A stretch of DNA of 64,000 nt, taken from NCBI RefSeq assembly GCF_001864895.1, contig NZ_MJGO01000023.1, positions 103,651 through 167,650 of the forward strand, written 5' to 3'. Source of the stretch: Curtobacterium sp. MCBA15_009 (GTDB lineage Bacteria > Actinomycetota > Actinomycetes > Actinomycetales > Microbacteriaceae). Position numbers and translations under genes: made by a program. Position 1 is the first letter of the stretch. Each line of letters opens with the position of its first letter. A model generated the notes under the pieces. It worked only from the letters and a program-made list of their open reading frames with translations, searched no databases and was not told the origin of the DNA. Positions 11,923 through 21,055 of the stretch are shown here, piece after piece.

Positions 11923-14049
11923 CTACGCGTCGATGCGGTCCCGGTCGAGCCCCTCGCCGGCCAGGATGAACTCCTTGCGCGGGGCGACGTCGTTGCCCAT
12001 GAGCAGCTCGAACACCTTGGCGGCGCTCTCGGCATCGCTGATGTTCACGCGGCGCAGGGTGCGGTGGGTCCGGTCCATCGTGGTCTCGGCGAGCTGGTCG
12101 GCGTCCATCTCCCCCAGGCCCTTGTAGCGCTGGATGGGCTCCTGGTACTTCTTGCCGGTCTTCTCGAGCTTCTTGAGGACCCGCTGGAGCTCCTGCTCGG
12201 AGTACGTGTACAACGTGTCGTTCGGCTTGCCGCTGTTCACGACGACGACCCGGTGCAGCGGCGGCACGGCCGCGAAGACCCGTCCCTGCTCGATCATCGG
12301 GCGCATGTACCGGAAGAAGAGCGTCAGCAGCAGGGTGCGGATGTGCGCACCGTCGACGTCGGCGTCGGACATGATGATGACCTTGCCGTAGCGCGCCTGG
12401 TCGATCTCGAACGTGCGGCCGGAGCCCGCACCGATGACCTGGATGATCGAGGCGCACTCGACGTTCGACAGCATGTCCGAGACGGACGCCTTCTGCACGT
12501 TGAGGATCTTGCCGCGGATCGGCAGCAGCGCCTGGTACTCGCTGTTCCGGGCGAGCTTCGCCGTGCCGAGCGCCGAGTCCCCCTCGACGATGAACAGCTC
12601 GGTGCCCTCGGTCTCCTGGGAACGGCAGTCGGCGAGCTTCGTCGGCAGGGACGAGTTCTCGAGTGCGTTCTTGCGGCGCTGGGTCTCCTTGTGGGCGCGG
12701 GCGGAGATGCGGGTCTTCATCTCGGAGACGACCTTCTCGAGGAGGGTCGCCGCCTGCGCCTTCTCGGTGCGCTGCGTCGAGGTGAGGAGCTCGGTCATCC
12801 GCTTCGACACCACCTGGTCGACGATCTTGCGCACGGCCGGGGTGCCGAGGATCTCCTTCGTCTGTCCCTCGAACTGCGGCTCCGGCAGCCGGACGGTCAA
12901 CACGGCGGTCAGGCCCGCGAGGACGTCGTCCTTGTCGAGCTTGTCCTGCCCCACCTTGAGCTTGCGGGCGTTCGCCTCGACCTGTGCCCGCACCGCCTTG
13001 ACGAGACCGGACTCGAACCCGGCCTGGTGGGTCCCGCCCTTCGGCGTCGCGATGATGTTGACGAAGCTCCGGAACACGGTCTCGTACCCGCTGCCCCAGC
13101 GGAGCGCGACGTCGACCTCGCAGGAACGCTCGACCGACGTGGACACCATGTGCCCCTTGTCGTCGAGCATCGGGACCGTCTCGGTGAACGTGCCTGTGCC
13201 CTGGATGCGCCAGACATCGGTGATGGCGGTGTCGACCGCCAGGTGCTCGACGAACTCGCCGATGCCGCCCTCGTACCGGAAGCGCTCGACCACCGGGCCG
13301 GTCTCCACGGTGGTGCCGGTCGACTCGGCGCGTGCGGCGGCAGCCTCGATCGAGGACACCCGCGAGTCGGTGATGGTGATGCCGAGCCCCGGCACGAGGA
13401 ACGCCGTCTGTCGGGCGCGGGTGACGAGGTCGTCGGTGCTGAAGCGGGCGTCGGCCGTGAAGATCTGCCGATCGGCCCAGTAGCGGATGCGGGAGCCCGT
13501 GACGCCCTTCTTGACCTTGCCGACGACGCGGAGCTCGCTGCCCGAGGTGAAGGGGGTGAAGGGTGCGTCCGGGCCGATCCCCTTCGCGTCGTCGAACGTG
13601 CCGGGCTCGCCCCGGTGGAACGACATGGCGTAGGTCTTGCCGCCGCGGTCGACCTCGACGTCGAGCCGCTCCGACAGGGCGTTCACGACGGATGCGCCGA
13701 CCCCGTGCAGACCACCGGAGGCCGCGTAGGAGCCGGATCCGAACTTGCCGCCGGCGTGCAGCTTGGTGAACACGACCTCGACCCCGGTCAGCCCGGTCTT
13801 CGGCTCGACGTCGACCGGGATGCCGCGCGCGGTGTCGCGGACCTCGACCGAGCCGTCGGCGTGCAGCACGACACCGATCTCGTCACCGTGCCCCGCCAGG
13901 GCTTCGTCCACGGAGTTGTCGATGATCTCCCACAGGCAGTGCATGAGCCCGCGGGAGTCGGTCGAGCCGATGTACATGCCGGGACGCTTCCGGACCGCCT
14001 CGAGCCCTTCGAGGACGGAGAGATGGCGTGCGGAGTAGTCGGAGCTCAC
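11923..14049 (-). CDS. parE: DNA topoisomerase IV subunit B
   Basis: The ATPase subunit partnering ParC. The 708-residue product carries the GHKL ATP-binding domain (about 15-220) with the ATP-site glutamate and asparagine in CLWEIIDNSVDEA, the ARGIPVDVEPKTG loop and the GGLHGVGASVVNALS glycine box. The transducer domain and a TOPRIM domain follow, with EGDSALG (about 485) and the DADVDGAHIRTL metal-binding motif (about 560). The start is GTG at 14049, six bases after a TAGCCT box, so the mRNA is likely leaderless. It is convergent with parC. The paired subunits and separate position support ParE over GyrB. Confidence 0.92.
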   Translation of the reverse strand: MSSDYSARHLSVLEGLEAVRKRPGMYIGSTDSRGLMHCLWEIIDNSVDEALAGHGDEIGVVLHADGSVEVRDTARGIPVDVEPKTGLTGVEVVFTKLHAGGKFGSGSYAASGGLHGVGASVVNALSERLDVEVDRGGKTYAMSFHRGEPGTFDDAKGIGPDAPFTPFTSGSELRVVGKVKKGVTGSRIRYWADRQIFTADARFSTDDLVTRARQTAFLVPGLGITITDSRVSSIEAAAARAESTGTTVETGPVVERFRYEGGIGEFVEHLAVDTAITDVWRIQGTGTFTETVPMLDDKGHMVSTSVERSCEVDVALRWGSGYETVFRSFVNIIATPKGGTHQAGFESGLVKAVRAQVEANARKLKVGQDKLDKDDVLAGLTAVLTVRLPEPQFEGQTKEILGTPAVRKIVDQVVSKRMTELLTSTQRTEKAQAATLLEKVVSEMKTRISARAHKETQRRKNALENSSLPTKLADCRSQETEGTELFIVEGDSALGTAKLARNSEYQALLPIRGKILNVQKASVSDMLSNVECASIIQVIGAGSGRTFEIDQARYGKVIIMSDADVDGAHIRTLLLTLFFRYMRPMIEQGRVFAAVPPLHRVVVVNSGKPNDTLYTYSEQELQRVLKKLEKTGKKYQEPIQRYKGLGEMDADQLAETTMDRTHRTLRRVNISDAESAAKVFELLMGNDVAPRKEFILAGEGLDRDRIDA

Positions 14050-14055
14050 GCTCCA

Positions 14056-14061
14056 AGGCTA
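14056..14061 (-). promoter_or_regulatory. -10 box TAGCCT, leaderless promoter of parE
   Basis: TAGCCT lies six bases upstream of the GTG start of parE, leaving no room for a Shine-Dalgarno sequence in a transcript that begins at the usual distance. Confidence 0.6.
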
Positions 14062-14217
14062 GCGAGCCGCACCGACACCCCTGACGAGGACACTCGCACT
14101 GGGGACAACCGGTCCGCGCTGAGCGAAACAGTGCTGCAGGATGCATCGTTCTCAGGCATCACGTGTTGAAATGGTGCAACCACCCGGCACCACCTGCGAT
14201 CCGTGAGGAGCACAGCA

Positions 14218-14442
14218 ATGACCCAGACCGTGCAGGACCCCTCCATCGACGAAGTCAGCAACCACCAGCTGACCGCCGCCGACCGTTGCGACAGCTGCGG
14301 GGCGCAGGCCTACATCCGAGCCACCATGTCGAGCGGCGAGCTCTTCTTCTGCGCCCACCACGGCGCCGAGTTCAAGGACAAGCTCGCGGCGACCGCCATC
14401 GAGTGGCACGACGAGAGCAGCCGACTCTACGAGTCGAAGTAG
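14218..14442 (+). CDS. DUF7455 family small zinc-binding protein
   Basis: A 74-residue protein of the DUF7455 family, common near rpoD and parE in actinomycetes, function unknown. CDSCGAQ (about residue 22) and FFCAHHGAEF (about 43) together supply the Cys and His residues of a single zinc-binding knuckle. The ATG at 14218 is preceded by GAGGAG, a good ribosome binding site. Five extra codons upstream are open but carry no conserved sequence. It ends shortly before the strong hairpin at 14457-14496. Confidence 0.88.
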   Translation: MTQTVQDPSIDEVSNHQLTAADRCDSCGAQAYIRATMSSGELFFCAHHGAEFKDKLAATAIEWHDESSRLYESK

Positions 14443-14456
14443 CGTTCAGAGCGACG

Positions 14457-14496
14457 GACAGGAGGCGCGGTGCCAGCGGGCACCGCGCCTCCTGTC
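14457..14496. terminator. Bidirectional hairpin terminator
   Basis: An 18-bp perfect stem (14457-14474 with 14479-14496) closes the loop AGCG. It lies between the convergent DUF7455 and repeat-protein genes and can serve both. The inner 13 bp are identical to the hairpin at 1-30. Confidence 0.85.
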
Positions 14497-14510
14497 GTTC
14501 TGTGCTCGCG

Positions 14511-14972
14511 TCAGAACTCGCGGTTCAACGCCCAGGCCGCGCCACGGTAACTGTTCGGGCCCCACACACCGTCGATCGGTCCGCTGTACCGGCCGTGCGC
14601 GGCAGCCCACCGCTGCAGGGCTTTCACGACATCGGCGCTTTCCCATCCGTACAGAGCAGGTGCGTCGTAGTACCCACCGCGGGCGAGCTGCGCCGATGCT
14701 GCCTTCCAGGAGTTCGGACCCATCACCCCATCGATCGGCCCGCTGTAGGCCCACTGCCCCGGTGCCATGGTGCCGAGGCACTGGAGTCGCTTGTAGAAGA
14801 TGGTCCCCGGTATCCCGTCGAACTCGGTCGTGGTCGTCGGCACGGCACTGCAGGCCGAACTGATCCGCGTTGATGCTGCCTCCGCAGGAGCGGTTCGGAC
14901 GACCGCTCCGGCGGTAGTGATGGTCACGACGAGCGCACCGACCAGGGCGAGGACGAATTTGTTGTGGTGCAT
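14511..14972 (-). CDS. Small secreted protein with two peptidoglycan-binding-like repeats
   Basis: From the ATG at 14972 (GGGAGG nine bases upstream) the product has 153 residues. It opens with an N-terminal signal peptide: basic HHNK, a hydrophobic stretch LALVGALVVTITTAG, and a probable signal peptidase site after AEA near residue 34. The mature part has two copies of a unit of about 55 residues, marked by YSGPIDGVMGPNSW and YSGPIDGVWGPNSY. The pattern G-x-DGxxGPxS resembles the peptidoglycan-binding (PG_binding_1) fold, which binds cell wall in many hydrolases, but no catalytic domain is attached. Two cysteines, near 41 and 66, could form a disulphide. The role is inferred only. Confidence 0.72.
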   Translation of the reverse strand: MHHNKFVLALVGALVVTITTAGAVVRTAPAEAASTRISSACSAVPTTTTEFDGIPGTIFYKRLQCLGTMAPGQWAYSGPIDGVMGPNSWKAASAQLARGGYYDAPALYGWESADVVKALQRWAAAHGRYSGPIDGVWGPNSYRGAAWALNREF

Positions 14973-15058
14973 GAAGCCTCCCTTTCCAGTCTCCGACATT
15001 TCAGATGTTGGTCGAGTGGGGAAGGCGTTGCCGTCCGTTGCCATCGTGCCGGGCACGA

Positions 15059-15090
15059 CGAAGGCCGGGCCCTCCCGGACCCGGCCTTCG
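15059..15090 (-). terminator. Terminator after the GatD-like gene
   Basis: The arms CGAAGGCCGGG and CCCGGCCTTCG form an 11-bp stem around a 10-base loop, 23 bases past the stop of the GatD-like gene. It probably ends the rpoD-murT-gatD transcript. Confidence 0.75.
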
Positions 15091-15112
15091 TCGGCGTCGA
15101 TCGATCTCGACG

Positions 15113-15886
15113 TCAGGCGATGCGCTTGAACGCCTTGTCGACGTAGCGGTCGACGGTCGCGCGTGCCTCGCGGGCGTAGCGGTCGATGGCCGCCGTCCCC
15201 TCGGGGTCGGGCGCGTACTCCCGACCGAGGCGCGTCGTCGCCGCGGCGAGCACACCGTCGGTGAGCTGCGGGTTGAGCGGCAGGATCGGCCCCTGGGTGT
15301 GGGTGCCGAACGAGGTCCCGACGATCGCGCCCTCGACCGGGGAACCGGCCTGGTTGCCGCCGCCGGACACGACGTCCGCGAAGGGGACGACGCCGTCTGC
15401 GAGCTCGATGCGCGTCGCGTGGTCCTCGAAGCCGGCGAGGCGCGTCGGCGCTCCCGGCAGCAGCGGGTAGCGGGTGTCGAGGACGAAGTAGTTGACCCGA
15501 CGCTCCGCACCTCGGACGGCGCGGGCGTCGAACACACCGAAGCCCTGCACGGGCGCTCCCTCGGTGGGCACGACCTCGTTCGTCGCGAGGTCGAACCCGC
15601 CGCCGACCGCCACGACCGGCACGCCCGATGCGGCGAGGGCACGGAGCGGTTCCGCGATGCGGGTGACGTCGGCGCCGAGTGACCGCATCGCGCTGAGCGG
15701 CCCGTTGCCGATCACGACGACGTCGGCCGTCGTGGGGAGCACGTCGCCGGGTGCGTACTCGACGACCTCGGTCGCGATGTCCGCTGCGGCTGCGCGGCGG
15801 ACGATGGCCGCGACGTTGCCGCGGTCCCCCGAGACGCCCATCTGACGGGGGTAGACGTGCAGGATGGTCAGCCGGTCGGCCGTCAT
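15113..15886 (-). CDS. GatD-like subunit lacking glutaminase catalytic residues
   Basis: In other Gram-positives GatD is the glutaminase that feeds ammonia to MurT for amidating D-Glu in lipid II. This 257-residue homologue keeps the fold markers: the opening LHVYPRQMGVSGDRGN, EGAIVGTSFGTHT, and GPILPLNPQL. The active site is changed. The usual nucleophile motif VCGGYQ reads VGGGFD, so the cysteine is Gly95. The histidine of GTYLHGP reads GTHTQGP, so it is Gln198. The GGGQD loop reads GNGPLS at about 60-65. Glutamine hydrolysis should be impossible. The gene overlaps its MurT-like partner by four bases (ATGA), so the two products are made together. The ATG at 15886 was chosen for that overlap and for family length. 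Confidence 0.85.
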   Translation of the reverse strand: MTADRLTILHVYPRQMGVSGDRGNVAAIVRRAAAADIATEVVEYAPGDVLPTTADVVVIGNGPLSAMRSLGADVTRIAEPLRALAASGVPVVAVGGGFDLATNEVVPTEGAPVQGFGVFDARAVRGAERRVNYFVLDTRYPLLPGAPTRLAGFEDHATRIELADGVVPFADVVSGGGNQAGSPVEGAIVGTSFGTHTQGPILPLNPQLTDGVLAAATTRLGREYAPDPEGTAAIDRYAREARATVDRYVDKAFKRIA

Positions 15887-17142
15887 GCGGTCTTCTCCAT
15901 GTCCGGGTGGCCGAGGGCCTTGCGGGCGATCATCATGATCTCGTAGTTGACGATGAAGTTCTTCGTCCCGCGGGTCGTCGAGCCGAGCTGCTCCATGTGC
16001 TTGATGGCTGCCTCGACGTCGGGCTCGACCCGGCCGATGCGGACACCGGCATGCTCGAGCGCGATCGCGATCTGCCACGCCTTGTCACCGGAGACGACGT
16101 CCACGTGGTCGAGCTTCGAGAAGTCGATGTCGTAGATCCAGGAGATGTCGGGCGTGCCCTCGTCGATCGCCATGAGGACCTGCTCGGGCTGGTCCGGCAG
16201 GGCGTCGAGGTTGAGCTGCAGGCTCGCGGCGTTCTTGAACATCGTGAACTCGGCGGACTCACCCGCGATGGGCAGCCGCTCGCCACGGCCGTACGCCGGC
16301 TTCATCGTGCCGAAGGCCTTGGTCACGGCGTCCGCGCGGAACTGCGCGCCGAGGGCGGCACTCGCCGTCGCGGTGGCCGCGGCGGCGTCGACCGCGTAGT
16401 GCAGGCCACGGGCCGGCAGACGGACCGGGATCTCGGCGCCGTCGAAGCGGATCGTCGCGCCGTCGCCGGTGTTCACGACGACCTCGGCGTCCGCCTCGTT
16501 CGCCTGACCGTCCTGGCGGTCGAAGTCGTCGGCGTTCTGCAGACCGTTCGGGGCCGCAGCGACGACCTCGGCGCTCGCGCCGAAGCGCAGCACACGCTGG
16601 TCGCCGGACGTGGCGTAGGCGTCGAGGAACTGGTCGTCACGGTTCGTGATGACGTTGCGCGACGCCAGGGCAGCCGTGTCGAGCATCATGTCCGCGACGC
16701 GCTCGGTCTCGAAGAACCGGTAGAGCTGGTCGACCTGGACGTTGAGCATCGTGACCGTCGACGGCGACAGGATGCCGGCGAGCTCGACCGCGAAGGCCTC
16801 GTCGACCTCGAGGATGCCGATGTCCGCCTTGAGCTTGCCGGTCAGCGAAACCTCGGACAGCAGCGCCGACGCGATGCCCTGCGGCAGGTTCGCACCGGAG
16901 GGGTTCGTGAAGACCCGCAGCCCGTGGGCCCGGACGATGTCCGAGATCATGTGCGTCGTCGTCGACTTGCCGTTGGAGCCGAGCACGAAGACGACGCCGT
17001 TCGGGAACTGCTTCGTCACGTGCTGCAGGAACTCCGGCACGAGCTTGAGCACGATGTAGCCCGGGTAGGCGGACCCGCCGCCCCGCGCACGGGCGAGGGC
17101 GCGGAGGATCCGCCCGATCAGGATCGGGATGAAGAACCGCAT
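15883..17142 (-). CDS. MurT-like Mur ligase without zinc ribbon
   Basis: A Mur-ligase-fold ATPase of 419 residues, closest to MurT, which phosphorylates the D-Glu alpha-carboxyl of lipid II. Conserved parts are the P-loop VLGSNGKSTTTHM (about 54-65), TNPSGANLPQGIASAL (about 79-94), LEVDEAF (about 111) and the DUF1727-type segment PDISWIYDIDF. Differences from canonical MurT: there is no cysteine anywhere, so the Cys4 zinc ribbon is gone; the RDQLDRYGE motif reads VDQLYRFFE (about 138-146); and the KNPAG motif reads KNAAS (about 300). The first 20 residues are basic and hydrophobic and may associate with the membrane. It starts 6 bases after rpoD and ends overlapping the GatD-like gene. What it ligates is argued in the findings. 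Confidence 0.85.
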   Translation of the reverse strand: MRFFIPILIGRILRALARARGGGSAYPGYIVLKLVPEFLQHVTKQFPNGVVFVLGSNGKSTTTHMISDIVRAHGLRVFTNPSGANLPQGIASALLSEVSLTGKLKADIGILEVDEAFAVELAGILSPSTVTMLNVQVDQLYRFFETERVADMMLDTAALASRNVITNRDDQFLDAYATSGDQRVLRFGASAEVVAAAPNGLQNADDFDRQDGQANEADAEVVVNTGDGATIRFDGAEIPVRLPARGLHYAVDAAAATATASAALGAQFRADAVTKAFGTMKPAYGRGERLPIAGESAEFTMFKNAASLQLNLDALPDQPEQVLMAIDEGTPDISWIYDIDFSKLDHVDVVSGDKAWQIAIALEHAGVRIGRVEPDVEAAIKHMEQLGSTTRGTKNFIVNYEIMMIARKALGHPDMEKTA

Positions 17143-17148
17143 GCCGGC

Positions 17149-18405
<1,257 letters not shown>

Positions 18406-18600
18406 GCGATCACCTCTCTCGTCGTGCCACGTTCGTGGGGTCGTGGCCTCCCTCGCCGCCCCAGGCCCCGCGCCGCGGTTCCCCGCGTCGGACGAGTCCT
18501 ACCGTTCCGGGCAGCACTAGGACCCATGTCAAGTCCCCCGCGTTCGACGGCGCTCTGGAGAGCACTGGCGGACAAGGGGGCCCGAACGGGTCCGTGATCA

Positions 18601-19920
18601 TTATTGCACGGACCGCTTCCGCAGGCGTGCAACGAGGGCAACCCAGAGCGGGCCGACGCGTATTCCCTCTTCGGCGTGCAGCTGGCGCCGTGTCCGGTGG
18701 CGTGCGTGCAGCAACATGGCGACCCCGAACCCGACGACGAGGTACTGCACGGTGAGCGCGACGCGGAAGTTGTCCCACGCGAAGACGGTCTCGCCGGTGA
18801 CCCCGGCCGCGACGTCGAGCACCAGCCCGATGAGGTACATCATCACGAAGGCCGCCAGGAACCCGCCGACGTTGACGATGCCGTTCGCCGAGCCGAGCGA
18901 CCCGACGGGGTTGAAGGTGCGCGCGAAGTCGAACCCGATGAGCGATCCCGGGCCGCCGATGCCCATGGCGACGACCAGCAGCACGAGCAGCCAGGTCGGC
19001 GGGTGCCCCGGCCAGAGCAGGATCGCCGTCCACACCACGGCGAGCAGGACGACCGCCCCGAGCACCAGGTTCGACCGCCGCATCGGGAAGCGGGCGCAGA
19101 GCACGCCGAGCGCGGGACCGGCGACGAAGCCGACGAGCACGATCACGGTGAGGAACCCCGCGGCCTCGCCGGGGGTGTAGCCGAGCCCGCGCAGCATCGG
19201 CACGCCCCAGAGCAGCGAGAACACGGTCCCGGACGACTGCGTGACGTAGTGCGACCAGAACCCGAGCTGGGTACCGGGGCGGCGGAGCGCGTGCCCGAAC
19301 GTCCGGAACGCACCGCCCCAGGAACCCGGGAGCGGGATGGACCCGGTCCGCGCGGGGACCGGACCGTTCCGCACGAAGACGACGACGAGCACGAGCCCGA
19401 CCGCGCTCGCGGCCGCGGCGACGCCGAACGCGGGGGTCCACCCCGCCGTGTGCAGGAGCACCGCGAAGGGGAACGCCGACAGGATCTGGCCGACCTGGCC
19501 GAGGTTGCCGGTCCACTGGGAGATCTGCGGCAGGATCCGGCCGCTGAACCACATCGGGACGAGCCGGATGACCGAGATGAACGTCATCGCGTCGCCGGCA
19601 CCGACCAACACGCGGCCCGCGATCGCCGGCACGATCGACGGCGAGACCGCGACCACCGCCTGGCCGACGACGAGCAGGACGGCACCGATGACGAGCAGCC
19701 GGCGGGGTCCGATGCGGTCGAGGGCGATCCCCACCGGGATCTGCAGGGCGGCGTACACGGCGATCTGCACCACGGCGAGGGTGGACAGCACCGCTGCGGA
19801 GACCGCGAACCGCTCCTGGGCGTCGACACCGGACACCCCGAGCGAGGAGCGCTGCACGACGGCGAGGACGTAGGCGAGGACCGCGACCCCCCAGATGAGG
19901 AAGGCACGACGGGAGTTCAC
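18601..19920 (-). CDS. MFS transporter
   Basis: A 439-residue major facilitator with twelve predicted transmembrane helices. The characteristic loop between helices 2 and 3 reads GIALDRIGPRRLLVIG, and a second basic loop after helix 8 reads CARFPMRRSNL. The substrate cannot be deduced from sequence. The overall look (short termini, FSGRILPQISQWTGNLGQVG in helix 4-5) resembles the nitrate/hexose-phosphate-like branch of permeases found widely in actinomycetes. The GTG start at 19920 lies six bases after TAGCCT, so the message is probably leaderless. The gene lies 195 bases upstream of rpoD on the same strand. Confidence 0.88.
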   Translation of the reverse strand: MNSRRAFLIWGVAVLAYVLAVVQRSSLGVSGVDAQERFAVSAAVLSTLAVVQIAVYAALQIPVGIALDRIGPRRLLVIGAVLLVVGQAVVAVSPSIVPAIAGRVLVGAGDAMTFISVIRLVPMWFSGRILPQISQWTGNLGQVGQILSAFPFAVLLHTAGWTPAFGVAAAASAVGLVLVVVFVRNGPVPARTGSIPLPGSWGGAFRTFGHALRRPGTQLGFWSHYVTQSSGTVFSLLWGVPMLRGLGYTPGEAAGFLTVIVLVGFVAGPALGVLCARFPMRRSNLVLGAVVLLAVVWTAILLWPGHPPTWLLVLLVVAMGIGGPGSLIGFDFARTFNPVGSLGSANGIVNVGGFLAAFVMMYLIGLVLDVAAGVTGETVFAWDNFRVALTVQYLVVGFGVAMLLHARHRTRRQLHAEEGIRVGPLWVALVARLRKRSVQ

Positions 19921-19926
19921 CAGGAC

Positions 19927-19932
19927 AGGCTA
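19927..19932 (-). promoter_or_regulatory. -10 box TAGCCT, leaderless promoter of the MFS gene
   Basis: TAGCCT is separated by six bases (GTCCTG) from the GTG start of the transporter gene at 19920. Confidence 0.55.
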
Positions 19933-20024
19933 CCGACGCCGGTGCCCCTCGGGGACGCCTGCCGGTCTCGGCGACGCGGGGCGGATGGACGACGCATGTC
20001 GCGCTCGGTGGCGACGTGCGTGGC

Positions 20025-20043
20025 GGAGGCCCCCCGGGCCTCC
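20025..20043 (-). terminator. Short hairpin after the PAC2 gene
   Basis: GGAGGCCC pairs with GGGCCTCC around a 3-base loop, 8 bases past the PAC2 stop codon. It is another member of the GGAGGC/GCCTCC hairpin family. Confidence 0.55.
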
Positions 20044-20050
20044 TGGCCGG

Positions 20051-20980
20051 TCACTCCCCGGGCTCGCCCTGGCTCCGGCGGTCGGCGAGGAAGCGCTCGA
20101 GCTCGGCGGCGATCGCGTCGGCCGTCGGGACCTGACCGTCGACGCCGGTCAGCGGCGACCCGACCGGGTTGCCCTCCATGTAGGTGTCGTGGCGTTCCTC
20201 GAGCACGGAGACGAGCCGTTCGAGCTCGCCGTTGCCGGCCACCTGCTCGTCGACCCGCGTCAGGAACTCGCGACCCGACTCACGCAGGGCGTCGGTCGGG
20301 AAGATGAGGCCGGTGGCGGCCGCGATGCCGGACAGCGCCGCGACGGCGGCGTCGGGGAACTCGGTGTCGGACAGGTAGTGCGGCACGAGCAGCACCAGCC
20401 CGGTGACCTGGGCGCCGGACTCGGCCAGGCGGTGCTCGACGAGGTGCAGGACGTTCGCCGGCGCCTGGGTCTCGGGCTTCCAGACGCTCATCTGCTCGAC
20501 GAGGTCGGCCCGGGTGCCGGACACGGTGAGGTTGATCGGCCGGGTGTGCGGCACCGGCATCGGGATCGCCTGCACCCACGTCGTGTCGACGACCTGCAGG
20601 CGCTCGGCGAGCTCGGTGACGGCGCGGACGAACCGGTTCCACTGGAAGTCCGGCTCGTAGCCCGACAGGAAGAGGAACGGCTGCCCGATCTCGTCACGGA
20701 CGAGGTGCAGCGTGAGGCGCGGCGGCTCGACCGCGGCGATGTGGTCGTGCTCGAAGGTGATCACCGGCCGACGGGCTCGCCAGTCGAGCAGGGCGTCGGG
20801 GTCGAACTCGGCGACGAGCTGGGTGTCCAGGTCCTCGAGGACCGAGGTGGTGACCTGCGCGACCGCGGCGCCGGCGTCGGCGAACCCGGTCAGTCCGGCG
20901 ACCAGGTGCAGCCCGACGGGGACGCTCGGGGCGTCCGGGTCGAAGGTGTAGAGCTCCTCGGGGTGGTTCACCGTCCCCAT
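20051..20980 (-). CDS. PAC2 family protein (proteasome assembly chaperone-like)
   Basis: A 309-residue protein of the PAC2 family, related to eukaryotic proteasome assembly chaperone 2 and common in actinomycetes whether or not they have a proteasome. The conserved opening PVGLHLVAGLTGFADAGAAV is at about residues 21-40. A central RPVITFEHDHIAAVEPPRLTL segment and LVPHYLSDTEFPDAA near 210 match the family pattern. The C-terminus is helical and charged. The bacterial function is not established. The ATG at 20980 fits the conserved N-terminus; the frame is open far upstream but only as antisense to pepA. It is divergent from pepA. Confidence 0.85.
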   Translation of the reverse strand: MGTVNHPEELYTFDPDAPSVPVGLHLVAGLTGFADAGAAVAQVTTSVLEDLDTQLVAEFDPDALLDWRARRPVITFEHDHIAAVEPPRLTLHLVRDEIGQPFLFLSGYEPDFQWNRFVRAVTELAERLQVVDTTWVQAIPMPVPHTRPINLTVSGTRADLVEQMSVWKPETQAPANVLHLVEHRLAESGAQVTGLVLLVPHYLSDTEFPDAAVAALSGIAAATGLIFPTDALRESGREFLTRVDEQVAGNGELERLVSVLEERHDTYMEGNPVGSPLTGVDGQVPTADAIAAELERFLADRRSQGEPGE

Positions 20981-21043
20981 GCTAGGCGGGGCGTCCGACG
21001 GTCCCGTGCGCGCAGGCCACGCCGTCAGCGAACACCGCGTGGA

Positions 21044-21049
21044 TAGGCT
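21044..21049 (+). promoter_or_regulatory. -10 box TAGGCT, leaderless promoter of pepA
   Basis: TAGGCT is followed by TGGAGC and then ATG at 21056. Six bases separate the box from the start codon. Confidence 0.6.
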
Positions 21050-21055
21050 TGGAGC

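Noticed and set aside
18527..18532. TTGACA upstream of rpoD as a -35 box
   Set aside because: No acceptable -10 box lies 16-19 bases downstream, so the promoter of rpoD could not be placed.
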